Source: Clostridium sp. 'White wine YQ' (lineage in GTDB: Bacteria > Bacillota > Clostridia > Clostridiales > Clostridiaceae). From it: DNA of 64,000 bases. A program made the translations under genes and the position numbers. Of this stretch, positions 53,120-61,018 are shown in pieces. Position 1 is the stretch's first letter, and every line of letters begins with the position of its first letter. The stretch covers positions 1,043,318-1,107,317 of the forward strand of contig NZ_JAQYUU010000001.1 of the NCBI RefSeq assembly GCF_028728205.1, given 5' to 3'. The notes below the pieces were generated by a model. That model saw only the letters and a program-made list of their open reading frames with translations, did not search any database and was not told the origin of the DNA.

Positions 53120-53199
53120 TCTTGGGGTCGCGGGTTCAAGTCCCGCTACTCAGACCAAAATTGGCATTTAACCCTGCAAACATGAGAGTTTGCAGGGTT
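53120..53199 (+). repeat. attR: right copy of the attachment repeat
   Basis: It matches 1-80 with one mismatch (C53177 against T58). Upstream lies prophage DNA without any 5' tRNA half, so only the tRNA 3' end (to CCA at 53,155-53,157) is present. Similarity to the left site continues at lower level beyond the repeat (GTGGCCGG near 53,225, cf. GTGGCCGA near 119). Confidence 0.9.
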
Positions 53200-53212
53200 T
53201 TTGTTTATTTTA
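53170..53212 (+). terminator. terminator copy at attR (host side)
   Basis: AACCCTGCAAAC (53170-53181) and GTTTGCAGGGTT (53188-53199) form a perfect 12-bp stem with loop ATGAGA and a T run. Confidence 0.88.
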
Positions 53213-53379
53213 GGAATATTCAAACGTGGCCGGAATTTTTATTTAGTAAAAAACCAAGTACATCATTTCAATGTTTTCAATATTTGAAATGAATATAAGT
53301 ATTTAGAAATATATAATAATAGTATACTTATAAGGCTATTAAATAGATAAAAAATAAAGGTAAAAATGAGGGGTATTTT

Positions 53380-54210
53380 ATGATTTGTGATTACCATGTG
53401 CATACAAATTTTAGTGATGATTCTGAATACATAATGGAAAGTGTCATTACTGACGCAATAAAAATGGGAATAAGTGAAATTTGTTTTACTGATCATGTAG
53501 ATTATGGTATTAAGGTAGATTGGGAACAATCTGATATGATTAAGCATGATGAAAATACGCCTATTTATAATGTAAACTATCCTTTATACTTTAAAGAAAT
53601 TGAAAGACTACAGATTAAATACTCTAATGAAATTAGAATAAAAAAAGGACTCGAGTTTGGGGTTCAAATGCATACAATTAAAAGTTTCCAAAAAATCTTT
53701 AATTTATATCCAATGGATTTTGTTATTCTATCAATTCATCAAATTAATAATAAAGAATTTTGGACTAATGAATTTCAAAAAGGAAAAACAGAGAAAGAAT
53801 ATTATTATGAATATTACCAAGCAATGTATGATATAATACAAAACTATCATGATTATAGTGTCATTGGTCATATGGATTTAATACGAAGATATGATAACAA
53901 AGATGGTTTTCCTTTTACAAATAATGAAGTGATGATTAGAGAAATTCTTAAATATATTATTAAAGATGGCAAAGGAATTGAAATAAATACAAGCTCCCAT
54001 AGATATAAACTTAATGATTTAACACCATCACGTAATATACTAAAAATTTATAAAGAATTAGGAGGCAAGATCATTACAATCGGTAGTGATAGTCATGTCC
54101 ATGAAGATTTAGGTGTATATATTAATGAAACGAGATTAGAGTTAAAGAAACTAGGATTCGAATATTATTGCACTTTTGAAGATATGAAGCCAATTTATCA
54201 TAAATTGTAG
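53380..54210 (+). CDS. hisK: PHP-type histidinol-phosphatase
   Basis: A 276-aa PHP-domain phosphoesterase of the HisJ/HisK type, which would cleave histidinol phosphate in histidine synthesis. Motifs in order: DYHVHTNFSDDSEY (metal site), FTDHVD, GLEFGVQ, ILSIHQ, VIGHMDLIRRYD, NTSSHR and GSDSHVHEDLG. ATGAGGGG precedes the ATG. It lies alone between attR and a decayed third att copy, so it may have come with an earlier insertion, but it could also be an ordinary host gene. Confidence 0.88.
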   Translation: MICDYHVHTNFSDDSEYIMESVITDAIKMGISEICFTDHVDYGIKVDWEQSDMIKHDENTPIYNVNYPLYFKEIERLQIKYSNEIRIKKGLEFGVQMHTIKSFQKIFNLYPMDFVILSIHQINNKEFWTNEFQKGKTEKEYYYEYYQAMYDIIQNYHDYSVIGHMDLIRRYDNKDGFPFTNNEVMIREILKYIIKDGKGIEINTSSHRYKLNDLTPSRNILKIYKELGGKIITIGSDSHVHEDLGVYINETRLELKKLGFEYYCTFEDMKPIYHKL

Positions 54211-54250
54211 GAGAAATACTATAAATTAGAATGAAATTCAACTTTTAGAC

Positions 54251-54345
54251 GGTTTGTGGCGTGGGCTCAAGTACAGGAACCCATGCCTAAATTAGTATTT
54301 AACCCTGCAAACATGATAGTTTGCAGGGCTTTTATCTTTTGGTGG
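54251..54345 (+). repeat. decayed third copy of the att repeat
   Basis: The terminator part is nearly identical (54301-54330), TAAATTAGTATTT stands for the CAAAATTGGCATTT spacer, and a CTCAAGTACAGG stretch stands for the T-loop. The T-stem has changed: GGCGTGGG (54258-54265) now pairs with CCCATGCC (54280-54287) across a longer loop, so it cannot be a tRNA. Similarity continues downstream (TGGAATATTAAAAGT; cf. TGGAATATAGAAAAGT at left). Confidence 0.75.
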
Positions 54346-54469
54346 AATATTAAAAGTTAAAATGTGTTTATATTAATGAATAGAGATAATACTCAATATT
54401 TATTTAAAAGTAAGTAATAAATTTAAAATTATGCAGTGATTATAGGTTCAAAAATTCTATATTAGCAAT

Positions 54470-54799
54470 TTATTGAACAGGAGAAAAAGATATTTCACCT
54501 GAGCCGACTATTACCATAAGATCACCTTCTTTTATAGGACCCAATTTTACAATTTCATTTGGATTAATAGATCTTAATAGTACTTTTTGATTGCCATTAG
54601 AATCAAGTACAATCACTGTAACAGGTGCATCAGGAGTTGTAAGTTTCGAGGTAATAAATTTTCCGGAATAGTGAGAGATATCATAGATACCTTGTTTGTA
54701 AGTGTTTGCTATAGGCGGTGGTTGAACCTGAGCTTGTGGGAATTCAACAAACGTAAATATTGATATCAAAAAGAGTAATAAAAATTTCTTTATATTCAT
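54470..54799 (-). CDS. small secreted protein, family member 1
   Basis: A 109-aa protein with a signal peptide (IKKFLLLFLISIFTFVEF) and a beta-rich mature part: YKQGIYDISHYSGKF, then NPNEIVKLGPIKEGDLMVIV and GSGEISF. It shares this plan with the two proteins at 56,559 and 56,900. The function is unknown. GGAGGTG precedes the ATG. It runs against its neighbours. Confidence 0.72.
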   Translation of the reverse strand: MNIKKFLLLFLISIFTFVEFPQAQVQPPPIANTYKQGIYDISHYSGKFITSKLTTPDAPVTVIVLDSNGNQKVLLRSINPNEIVKLGPIKEGDLMVIVGSGEISFSPVQ

Positions 54800-54946
54800 A
54801 GGAACACCTCCATTGTATTATTATTTTGTTTTTTTAATCGCAATATTCACTTTATTTGCAATTAAAATAATAACATCTAATTTGCTGAAATATAATTTCA
54901 TATATGTTAAGATTATTTATAGCTTTTAGTTATTGGAGGAATTGAC

Positions 54947-55729
54947 ATGAAAATAGGTTTTTTTGACTCAGGTATTGGTGGTGTGACTGTATTATACGAT
55001 ACATTAAAGATCCTACCTAATGAAGATTACATATATTACGCAGATACTATGAATGTTCCATATGGACCAAAGCCAAAAGAAGACGTTAAAAAATATATTT
55101 TGAATGCAGTAGATTTTATTATTAAGCAGGGGGTTAAGGCTGTAGTTATTGCTTGTAATACAGCTACAAGTGTAGCGATTGAAGAACTCAGGGCTAAATA
55201 TGACATTCCAATCATCGGAATGGAGCCAGCAGTAAAGCCTGCTGTTGAAAATAATAAAGATATTAATAAACGAGTTTTAGTTACTGCTACAGAATTAACT
55301 TTAAAGGAAGAAAGATTACAGAATCTCATTAGTAAATTAGATAATGAACATGTTGTAGACTTATTGCCGCTTCCAGGGTTAGTTAAATTTTCTGAAGGCC
55401 TTCAATTTAGTGATGAAATAGTACTACCTTATCTTAAAGAACAATTAAGTAAATATGATATAGAAAACTATGAAACTATTGTTTTAGGATGTACTCATTT
55501 CTCGTACTATAAAGATATGTTTAAGAAGTTAGTTCAGCCACAGGTAAATATCATAGATGGAAATTATGGTACTGCGAATAATTTAAAAAGAATTTTAAAA
55601 GAATTGAATTCTTTAAATGAAGGTAACGGAAATATTTCATTTTATAATTCAGGAGTAAAGGTTGAAAAAGAAAATGAATTAGATAGATTTAATGTACTAT
55701 TTAAAAGACTTGAGGACGTTAATGAATAA
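54947..55729 (+). CDS. murI: glutamate racemase
   Basis: A 260-aa enzyme making D-glutamate for peptidoglycan. FFDSGIGGVTVL (D7, S8), NVPYGPKPKEDV, the first catalytic Cys in VIACNTATS (C70) and the second in VLGCTHFSYY (near 182) are all present. TTGGAGGAATTG precedes the ATG. It is a host core gene, followed at once by an acetyltransferase remnant. Confidence 0.96.
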   Translation: MKIGFFDSGIGGVTVLYDTLKILPNEDYIYYADTMNVPYGPKPKEDVKKYILNAVDFIIKQGVKAVVIACNTATSVAIEELRAKYDIPIIGMEPAVKPAVENNKDINKRVLVTATELTLKEERLQNLISKLDNEHVVDLLPLPGLVKFSEGLQFSDEIVLPYLKEQLSKYDIENYETIVLGCTHFSYYKDMFKKLVQPQVNIIDGNYGTANNLKRILKELNSLNEGNGNISFYNSGVKVEKENELDRFNVLFKRLEDVNE

Positions 55730-55731
55730 AT

Positions 55732-55884
55732 CTAAAGTATTTTTACATTTGGTTAGGTGTTTGGGAACACAACATAAATGCCATAAAATTTTATGAAAAG
55801 CTAGGATTTGAAAAATTTGATACACATATTTTCAAATTAGGCGACGATGAACAGACAGAAATTTTAATGAAATTAATATTGTAA
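55732..55884 (+). pseudogene. remnant of a GNAT acetyltransferase gene
   Basis: A start-less frame encodes YIWLGVWEHNINAIKFYEKL, then GFEKFDTHIFKLGDDEQTEI and MKLIL with a TAA at 55,882. This is the C-terminal motif-A/B part of a GNAT acetyltransferase; the N-terminal two thirds are missing. It lies 3 bp after murI, so a deletion probably fused the end of an acetyltransferase gene to murI. Confidence 0.8.
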
Positions 55885-55942
55885 ATTTACTTATTATAAA
55901 ATCTATGATAATATTTATCTGTAAACAAAATATTAATATTTA

Positions 55943-56044
55943 AAAGTTTTATAGGGTTCCGCAGTTTTAAATAAATTACTGGACTGGTCCAAGATAAAAC
56001 GTACAGTTAAACTGTATTCACGGAAGGATAAAAGCCTGGGAGAT
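55943..56044 (+). promoter_or_regulatory. guanidine-I (ykkC) riboswitch
   Basis: The conserved blocks of the ykkC-type aptamer are present in order: TAGGGTTCCG (55,952-55,961), ACTGGTCC(A)AGA (55,983-55,993), ACACGG-like TTCACGGAAGG (56,018-56,026) and AAAAGCCTGGGAGA. It stands before an SMR exporter gene of the guanidinium type. Binding guanidinium would prevent formation of the terminator. Confidence 0.9.
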
Positions 56045-56069
56045 ATTTTTATATCGACCTGGCTTTTCT
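56030..56069 (+). terminator. riboswitch expression-platform terminator
   Basis: AAAAGCCTGG (56030-56039) pairs with CCTGGCTTTT (56058-56067) with one T-T mismatch, followed by CTTATTTTT. Its 5' arm is the last conserved block of the aptamer, so ligand binding and termination compete. Confidence 0.82.
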
Positions 56070-56100
56070 TATTTTTATAGTGAAAAGGAGTGTAAAAGTT

Positions 56101-56421
56101 ATGAAATGGTTATTTTTGATTTTAGCTGGTCTATTTGAAGTATGGTGGGCTATAGGGCTTAAATATTCGCAGGGATTTACAAAGTTTATTCCAAGTGTTC
56201 TTACAGTAGCAGGGATGATAGCAAGTTTTTATTTTTTATCTTTAGCATTAAAGAATATTCCATTGGGAACAGCTTATGCAATTTGGACAGGTATCGGTAC
56301 AGTAGGTACTGTAATTTTAGGAATTATACTTTTTAAAGAGCCTTTTGAAATTATTAGGTTAATTTGTATTGGGTTTATTATTGTTGGGATAGTAGGATTA
56401 AAGATTGTGTCTCCAAGTTAA
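56101..56421 (+). CDS. gdx: SMR-family guanidinium exporter (Gdx/SugE type)
   Basis: A 106-aa protein with four membrane helices. The first helix has the essential Glu in FEVWWAIGLKYSQGFTKFIP, the Gdx/SugE pattern rather than the EmrE one, and FYFLSLALKNIPLGTAYAIW and GIGTVG follow. It exports guanidinium in exchange for protons as an antiparallel dimer. It is controlled by the guanidine-I riboswitch in front. ATG 56101 follows AAAAGGAG. Confidence 0.93.
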   Translation: MKWLFLILAGLFEVWWAIGLKYSQGFTKFIPSVLTVAGMIASFYFLSLALKNIPLGTAYAIWTGIGTVGTVILGIILFKEPFEIIRLICIGFIIVGIVGLKIVSPS

Positions 56422-56526
56422 TTTGACTAGGTGCTGCACTCATGATGATTAATTTATAATATTTTATTAGTATTTTGAAACTTTGAATGATAATCAAGTA
56501 CATCTATTTAAAATAAAACAATATTT

Positions 56527-56560
56527 AACCCCTTTGAACAAGTGCGTTCATAGGGGTTTT
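56527..56560. terminator. bidirectional terminator
   Basis: AACCCCTTTGAAC pairs with GTTCATAGGGGTT (one mismatch) with T runs for both directions, between the convergent gdx gene and the 56,559 gene. Confidence 0.85.
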
Positions 56561-56876
56561 ATTCTATTTTTATAAGGCCCTTACCTATAATAACAATTTT
56601 ATAATCAGGCTTCATAGGTGGTAATTTAAACTTAGGAGAGTTAGGGGTTAATTCATTTGATGTAAGTATTTCTTGAGTCCCATCAATTATACCAACAACG
56701 GCAGTATCTGTAGGTGAAATATTTTGAAATTCATATTCATTCTTTGATGGAAGAGATAAATCAGAAAATTTATAAATTCCTTCTTTAAGAACCATATGTG
56801 CATATGCAGGTTCAAAACAAAAAATGTTTAAGAAAAGAGATAAAAATAATATAAATAATAAAGTGGATTTTTTCAT
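56559..56876 (-). CDS. small secreted protein, family member 2
   Basis: A 105-aa protein from ATG 56876 (AAAGGCGG upstream). It has a signal peptide (TLLFILFLSLFLNIF) and a beta-rich part, LKEGIYKFSDLSLPSKN, LTPNSPKFKLPPMKPDYKIV and GKGLIKIE, closely matching the next gene. The pair is probably one operon: the upstream gene ends at 56,900. Confidence 0.72.
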   Translation of the reverse strand: MKKSTLLFILFLSLFLNIFCFEPAYAHMVLKEGIYKFSDLSLPSKNEYEFQNISPTDTAVVGIIDGTQEILTSNELTPNSPKFKLPPMKPDYKIVIIGKGLIKIE

Positions 56877-56899
56877 TATCAAACCGCCTTTCAATACTA

Positions 56900-57226
56900 T
56901 CATGAAATATAGACCATTCCATCACCAACAATTATAAGTTTAAATGTCTCTTTAAGAGGCGTTAGCTTATATTTATCAGAGTTAGGTTCAAGTTGAATAC
57001 ATTGGATTCTATGTTGATTTTCATCATAAATAGCTATATAGATGCTTTTACTAGAAACATTTTGAACAGTATAAAAATTGTTTGGAGAAAAATTTAGATC
57101 AGATACCCTATATACCCCCTCTTTTAAGGTGTTTGTAGTTACAGCAGAAACTGGAATTGTTTTAAAAAAAATTAATACAATAATTAATAAAGATATGTTA
57201 ACTGTACAAAGTTTTTTCATTAACAT
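56900..57226 (-). CDS. small secreted protein, family member 3
   Basis: About 108 aa from ATG 57226 (AAAGGTGG upstream). A signal peptide (NISLLIIVLIFFKTIPVSA) is followed by LKEGVYRVSDLNFSPNNFYT, VQNVS, LEPNSDKYKLTPLKETFKLI and a GDGMVYIS end. The shared pattern LKEG-Y..SDL ... L.PNS.K.KL.P.K identifies a small clostridial secreted family of unknown role. Confidence 0.72.
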   Translation of the reverse strand: MLMKKLCTVNISLLIIVLIFFKTIPVSAVTTNTLKEGVYRVSDLNFSPNNFYTVQNVSSKSIYIAIYDENQHRIQCIQLEPNSDKYKLTPLKETFKLIIVGDGMVYIS

Positions 57227-57388
57227 TACCACCTTTCAAGCATATTATGAGCAAAATACTTCATAATATACTTTTGTCTTTTATTATATATATCTTTAGA
57301 TTAATTCAAGCAAGCTATATACTATATTTATATATAAGTTTTAAAAGCTTTTGAGAATATTATTTAAGTAGAATTAAGGAGGCTATAG

Positions 57389-57940
57389 ATGGGACATATA
57401 AATTTTACCCCATTTCCTATATTAGAAACTGAAAGGCTGCTATTAAGAAGAGTTGAAAAACCTGATGCTAAATATATATTTAGACTTCGTTCAGATGAAA
57501 CATATTGCAAATTTACAGGAATTAAAAAGTACAAGGATATTAATGAAGCTATAAAATACATAGATAGACTTCACAAGGATATTGCTAGTAGTGAATGTAT
57601 CTTATGGTCAATTGACATTAAAAATACAGACGAATATATTGGTGGGATTAGTTTGTGGAATATTAAAGAAGAAAAGCAATCAGAAATAGGATATGATCTT
57701 CTTCCTGAATTTAGGGGAGAAGGCTATATTCAAGAAGCTATAAAAGCAGTAATTAGCTACGCATTTAATGAATTGAACTTTGACAAGATTGTAGCAGAAG
57801 AAGTGAGAACAGAAAATATTAAATCAATGAAAATCTTAGAGGGAAATGGATTTAAAATTATTAAGAAATATGAAGTTGTGACTAAAGATGGTAATAAGGA
57901 AGAGAGAGCAGATTATTCATTATTAAGAAATGAATTTTAA
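57389..57940 (+). CDS. GNAT N-acetyltransferase (RimJ/RimL-like)
   Basis: A 183-aa acetyltransferase with the ILETERLLLRRVEKPDAKYI start, IGGISLWNI, the acetyl-CoA loop region EIGYDLLPEFRGEGYIQEAI and the ENIKSMKILEGNGF motif. The family acetylates protein N-termini or small molecules; the substrate is not predictable. AAGGAGG precedes the ATG. Confidence 0.9.
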   Translation: MGHINFTPFPILETERLLLRRVEKPDAKYIFRLRSDETYCKFTGIKKYKDINEAIKYIDRLHKDIASSECILWSIDIKNTDEYIGGISLWNIKEEKQSEIGYDLLPEFRGEGYIQEAIKAVISYAFNELNFDKIVAEEVRTENIKSMKILEGNGFKIIKKYEVVTKDGNKEERADYSLLRNEF

Positions 57941-57983
57941 TTTGTTTAATAAATTGGTAAGGCAAAATTAGTATAAAAATATT

Positions 57984-58016
57984 AAAGAGTACCTCTGTAA
58001 ATAAGGTGCTCTTTTC
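57984..58016 (+). terminator. terminator after the acetyltransferase gene
   Basis: AAAGAGTACCT pairs with AGGTGCTCTTT (one mismatch) and a T run follows. The next 130 bases contain only a short start-less frame (FDTDHHGCLVCK) of doubtful origin. Confidence 0.8.
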
Positions 58017-58165
58017 GTATTTATATAAATAATTATTGCAGAAAAATATTTGATACTGATCACCATGGATGTCTAGTATGTAAAATTAAAGAATACTTAG
58101 TAAAGACAGAACAGTACATTATAAGCATAAACCTAAAAAAGTAGATGAGGAGAGATGGCAAAACA

Positions 58166-58381
58166 ATGGATATGAGAGATTTGTTATACAAATGTTTAGA
58201 GTGTGATAAGCAAGAGATTGTTAGGGCAGATAATCATATGAAAAACGGAAGGAGATGTAGGATCTGTAAAGGGGAATTAGAACCGGTTGGTTATTTAGGA
58301 ATAGAATCAGTAAATGGAGCAAACAAAAATTCAACGCCTTATCCCCATAGAGTGAAAAAGTCAAAAAGTTCAAGTCTTTAG
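58166..58381 (+). CDS. small zinc-ribbon-like protein
   Basis: About 71 aa with CLECDK and RRCRICKGEL, two Cys pairs fitting a zinc ribbon, and a basic Ser/Lys-rich tail. No family is recognised. ATG 58166 (or 58172) has GAGGAGAG upstream; the ATG at 58145 lies within that site. Confidence 0.6.
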   Translation: MDMRDLLYKCLECDKQEIVRADNHMKNGRRCRICKGELEPVGYLGIESVNGANKNSTPYPHRVKKSKSSSL

Positions 58382-58420
58382 TAGTATGGATAAAAAGGTA
58401 GTTTTATAAACTACCTTCTA

Positions 58421-58828
58421 TTATTTTATTGCAGCTCCTAGTAAAAACCAAGGAAGTGGATTGAATCCATAGTTATAGTACATATATGGATTATAATATG
58501 GATAATAGTTGTAATATGGATAGTATCCGTAATAAAAATAAGGTGTACGAGAATAATTTGTCATTGGCATATTATAAGTTCCAATCTGAGTTCCAGGATA
58601 CAAATTGCTATATGGATACTGCATAGGCATGTTCATAGGTTGTTGCATATTTTGCATATTTTGCATGTAATACGGATTTTGCATATATGGTTTAGTATAT
58701 TGAATCTTAGTTTGGTTCTGTTTATCTTCTTCATCTTCTTCATCTTCTTCATGCATACCTTCTGGATTAACAGGAGGTATTAAAACTTCTTGAGGATAGT
58801 TTTGAGGATAGAATTGAGCATTATTCAT
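58421..58828 (-). CDS. Tyr/Met/Pro-rich protein, spore-coat-like
   Basis: A 135-aa protein with an acidic block of EED repeats (about 29-37), then MQNPYYMQNMQNMQQP and YYGYYPYYNYYPYYNPYMYY, ending with a hydrophobic WFLLGAAIK. More than a quarter of the residues are Tyr in the second half. Such composition is seen in spore coat and exosporium proteins, but there is no domain match. The acidic block is encoded by repeated CTTCTTCAT triplets, a slippage-prone run. GGAGAAAA precedes the ATG. Confidence 0.65.
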   Translation of the reverse strand: MNNAQFYPQNYPQEVLIPPVNPEGMHEEDEEDEEDKQNQTKIQYTKPYMQNPYYMQNMQNMQQPMNMPMQYPYSNLYPGTQIGTYNMPMTNYSRTPYFYYGYYPYYNYYPYYNPYMYYNYGFNPLPWFLLGAAIK

Positions 58829-58916
58829 TAATTTTCTCCATTAAAATTTATCACAATACTGGTATATGTTTCTATTTAATAAATGTGAAATATAAATTAT
58901 TTAATGAATATTTTTT

Positions 58917-59684
58917 CTATCTCTTCAAAGCCAATAACGTCTTATGTATATTTTCAATATCTTCTTCAGTAAGCTCATCAAAGTTTTCTAACTTTGCACA
59001 GATATTCTGAATAGTTTCATCTTTATAGCTTGTACTATTTTTCTTTAGAAAAAAAGTTGCAATTGTTCCTGTAAGCATGCTTAAAAATCCAATACCAACT
59101 AACATAAGTATACTTGCAAGGACTCTCCCGATAGGAGTAGAAGGAGATATATCTCCATAGCCTACAGTAGTAATTGTAACAAAACTCCACCACAAAGAAT
59201 TACCCAAGCTTAGTCCTTCAGTATAGTAAATTCCAAGTGTTCCAATTAATAACGTTAAAAACGTTATTACAAGCATATAATGAAAATTATTAGTTCTAAT
59301 AAATTTATGAAGATGTTTTTTTAGCTTTAGAAGTAAACTTATAATTCTAAGTATTCTTAAAAACTTAAACAGATAAGTAAACTTTAATATTTTAGTAAAC
59401 CCCAAAAGTCTAGCCGCTTGGAATGCAGAATTAAAAGGGATTATAGCTATTAAATCAATAATATTACTCCTAAAAAACTTCTTTTTATTCTCGGCTAAAT
59501 AAAATCTAACCATATAGTCTATTATAAAAACCAATAAGATAATATTATTGATAACGTTAAAGAGTAAAGTGGTTTCATTATCTAAATCATAGGATAATTC
59601 TACTATAAGTAGTAATATAACAGTTAAAGAGAGTAACGCAAGTATAACTTCATAAGCTGTGCTTAAAGATTTTTCATTTTTCAT
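58917..59684 (-). CDS. voltage-gated-type potassium channel
   Basis: A 255-aa channel with six membrane segments. The S4-like segment has spaced basic residues (KFLRILRIISLLLK) and the pore region SLWWSFVTITTVGYGDIS holds the K+ selectivity filter TVGYGD (173-178). A short C-terminal cytoplasmic helix pair ends it. It is a tetrameric K+ channel. GAGGTGG precedes the ATG. Confidence 0.93.
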   Translation of the reverse strand: MKNEKSLSTAYEVILALLSLTVILLLIVELSYDLDNETTLLFNVINNIILLVFIIDYMVRFYLAENKKKFFRSNIIDLIAIIPFNSAFQAARLLGFTKILKFTYLFKFLRILRIISLLLKLKKHLHKFIRTNNFHYMLVITFLTLLIGTLGIYYTEGLSLGNSLWWSFVTITTVGYGDISPSTPIGRVLASILMLVGIGFLSMLTGTIATFFLKKNSTSYKDETIQNICAKLENFDELTEEDIENIHKTLLALKR

Positions 59685-59894
59685 TTATGCCACCTCATAT
59701 ATTAATCCTCTTACAATTTTATAATTTTTTACCAATTTGTACAATAAACTTAGAATAATTCATTTCATGATAGGTTTTTTTATAAATATTTTATAAATTA
59801 ATGGAAAATTCAACTCTATTAATAATGATTATTTCTACATAATGTGGTAAAATTTAAATATAATCTTAAATATAAATTGTAAGGAGGGGTGCTT

Positions 59895-60965
59895 ATGATT
59901 AGTTCATTATTCATAAATGCAACTATAGTTATTTCTTTTTTATACTTGGGAAGTCAAATCTTTAAAAATGAAAGTCTTCTAGAGAGTACCACAAATAAAA
60001 ATAAAATTTTATTAGGAATTTTTTGTGGACTAGCCGGATGTTTATTAATTCTCTATAGCATCCAAACTTATAATAAAGTTTTAATAGATTTAAGGGTAAT
60101 ATCTGTAATGATCGCAGCTTTTTACGGTGGATTTGTTTCAAGCATAATAGCAACTTTTATAATTGCACTTTTTAGGGTAGGCTACTTTGGATTAAGTTAC
60201 ATATCAGTTATTGCATCAACCTCACTTATTATGGTAGCACTTATTTTTTCCTACATATCCAAAAGTAGATTTAGTTTTATAAAGAAATTTATAATTATGT
60301 CAGTTATAAATATCATATATGGAATTGTTCTATATTCTGTATTAATAAATGATTCAAAGATTATTTCATTAATTAATTTTAGTTTTACAATATCAACGAT
60401 TATAGTATCGATTATAGTTTATTACACATTAAAGTATATTTCTAAAACTAATGAACTTTATAGAAAGCTTAGATTTGAATCAACCAAGGATTACCTTACT
60501 GGTCTTAATAATGTTAGAGAATTTGATAAGTTACTAAATAAACATATACACAGTGCAGTTGAAAAAAATGAAAACATATCTATTCTAATGATAGACATAG
60601 ATTATTTTAAGAATATTAATGATACATATGGACATTCATCAGGAGATTTAATTTTAAAACAACTTTCAAATTTATTGGTTAAGTCTTGTAGAAGCTTCGA
60701 TGTAGTTTCTCGTAACGGAGGAGAAGAGTTTACTACTATTTTACTAGATTGTGATTATGAACATGCATTTAATATAGCTGAAAGAATGAGAAAAGCTGTA
60801 GAAGAATATGCTTTCATAATAGAAGGTAATAAAGAAATAAATATAACTGTTTCTATAGGAGTAGGTACTTATCCATACCCTATACAAGAAATTAACACTA
60901 TTTTAAAAGTTGCAGATGATGCACTATATAACGCAAAACGTTCAGGAAGAAATAAAGTTTGTTAA
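59895..60965 (+). CDS. membrane diguanylate cyclase (5TM-GGDEF)
   Basis: A 356-aa protein. Five to six hydrophobic segments (residues 1-190) of the 5TM-LYT sensor type (AAFYGGFVSSIIATFIIALF RVG) precede a GGDEF domain: DYLTGLNNVREFD, MIDIDYFKNINDTYGH and the active-site RNGGEEF near 273. The GGEEF form is active, so it would make cyclic di-GMP. ATG 59895 follows AAGGAGG. Confidence 0.93.
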   Translation: MISSLFINATIVISFLYLGSQIFKNESLLESTTNKNKILLGIFCGLAGCLLILYSIQTYNKVLIDLRVISVMIAAFYGGFVSSIIATFIIALFRVGYFGLSYISVIASTSLIMVALIFSYISKSRFSFIKKFIIMSVINIIYGIVLYSVLINDSKIISLINFSFTISTIIVSIIVYYTLKYISKTNELYRKLRFESTKDYLTGLNNVREFDKLLNKHIHSAVEKNENISILMIDIDYFKNINDTYGHSSGDLILKQLSNLLVKSCRSFDVVSRNGGEEFTTILLDCDYEHAFNIAERMRKAVEEYAFIIEGNKEINITVSIGVGTYPYPIQEINTILKVADDALYNAKRSGRNKVC

Positions 60966-60970
60966 TAATG

Positions 60971-61003
60971 AAAGCCTCATCATTGAATAGGTGAGGCTTT
61001 TGG
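60971..61003. terminator. terminator between convergent genes
   Basis: AAAGCCTCA (60971-60979) pairs with TGAGGCTTT (60992-61000). It serves the cyclase gene and may serve the minus-strand gene. Confidence 0.85.
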
Positions 61004-61018
61004 TTATGTGTTTCTATC

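Noticed and set aside
53060..53157. A complete tRNA gene at attR
   Set aside because: Only the T-arm, acceptor 3' strand and CCA are present; no CTGAGTA-like 5' strand or anticodon arm can be found upstream.
54258..54287. A functional tRNA at the third att-like copy
   Set aside because: The T-stem and acceptor have changed, the loop is too long and CCA is lost.
56536..56549. GAAC...GTTC near 56,540 as a LexA box
   Set aside because: The halves are six bases apart instead of four and form the inner stem of a terminator.
58030..58144. Start-less frame FDTDHHGCLVCK as an HNH gene remnant
   Set aside because: It is too short and has only one Cys pair; chance similarity cannot be excluded.
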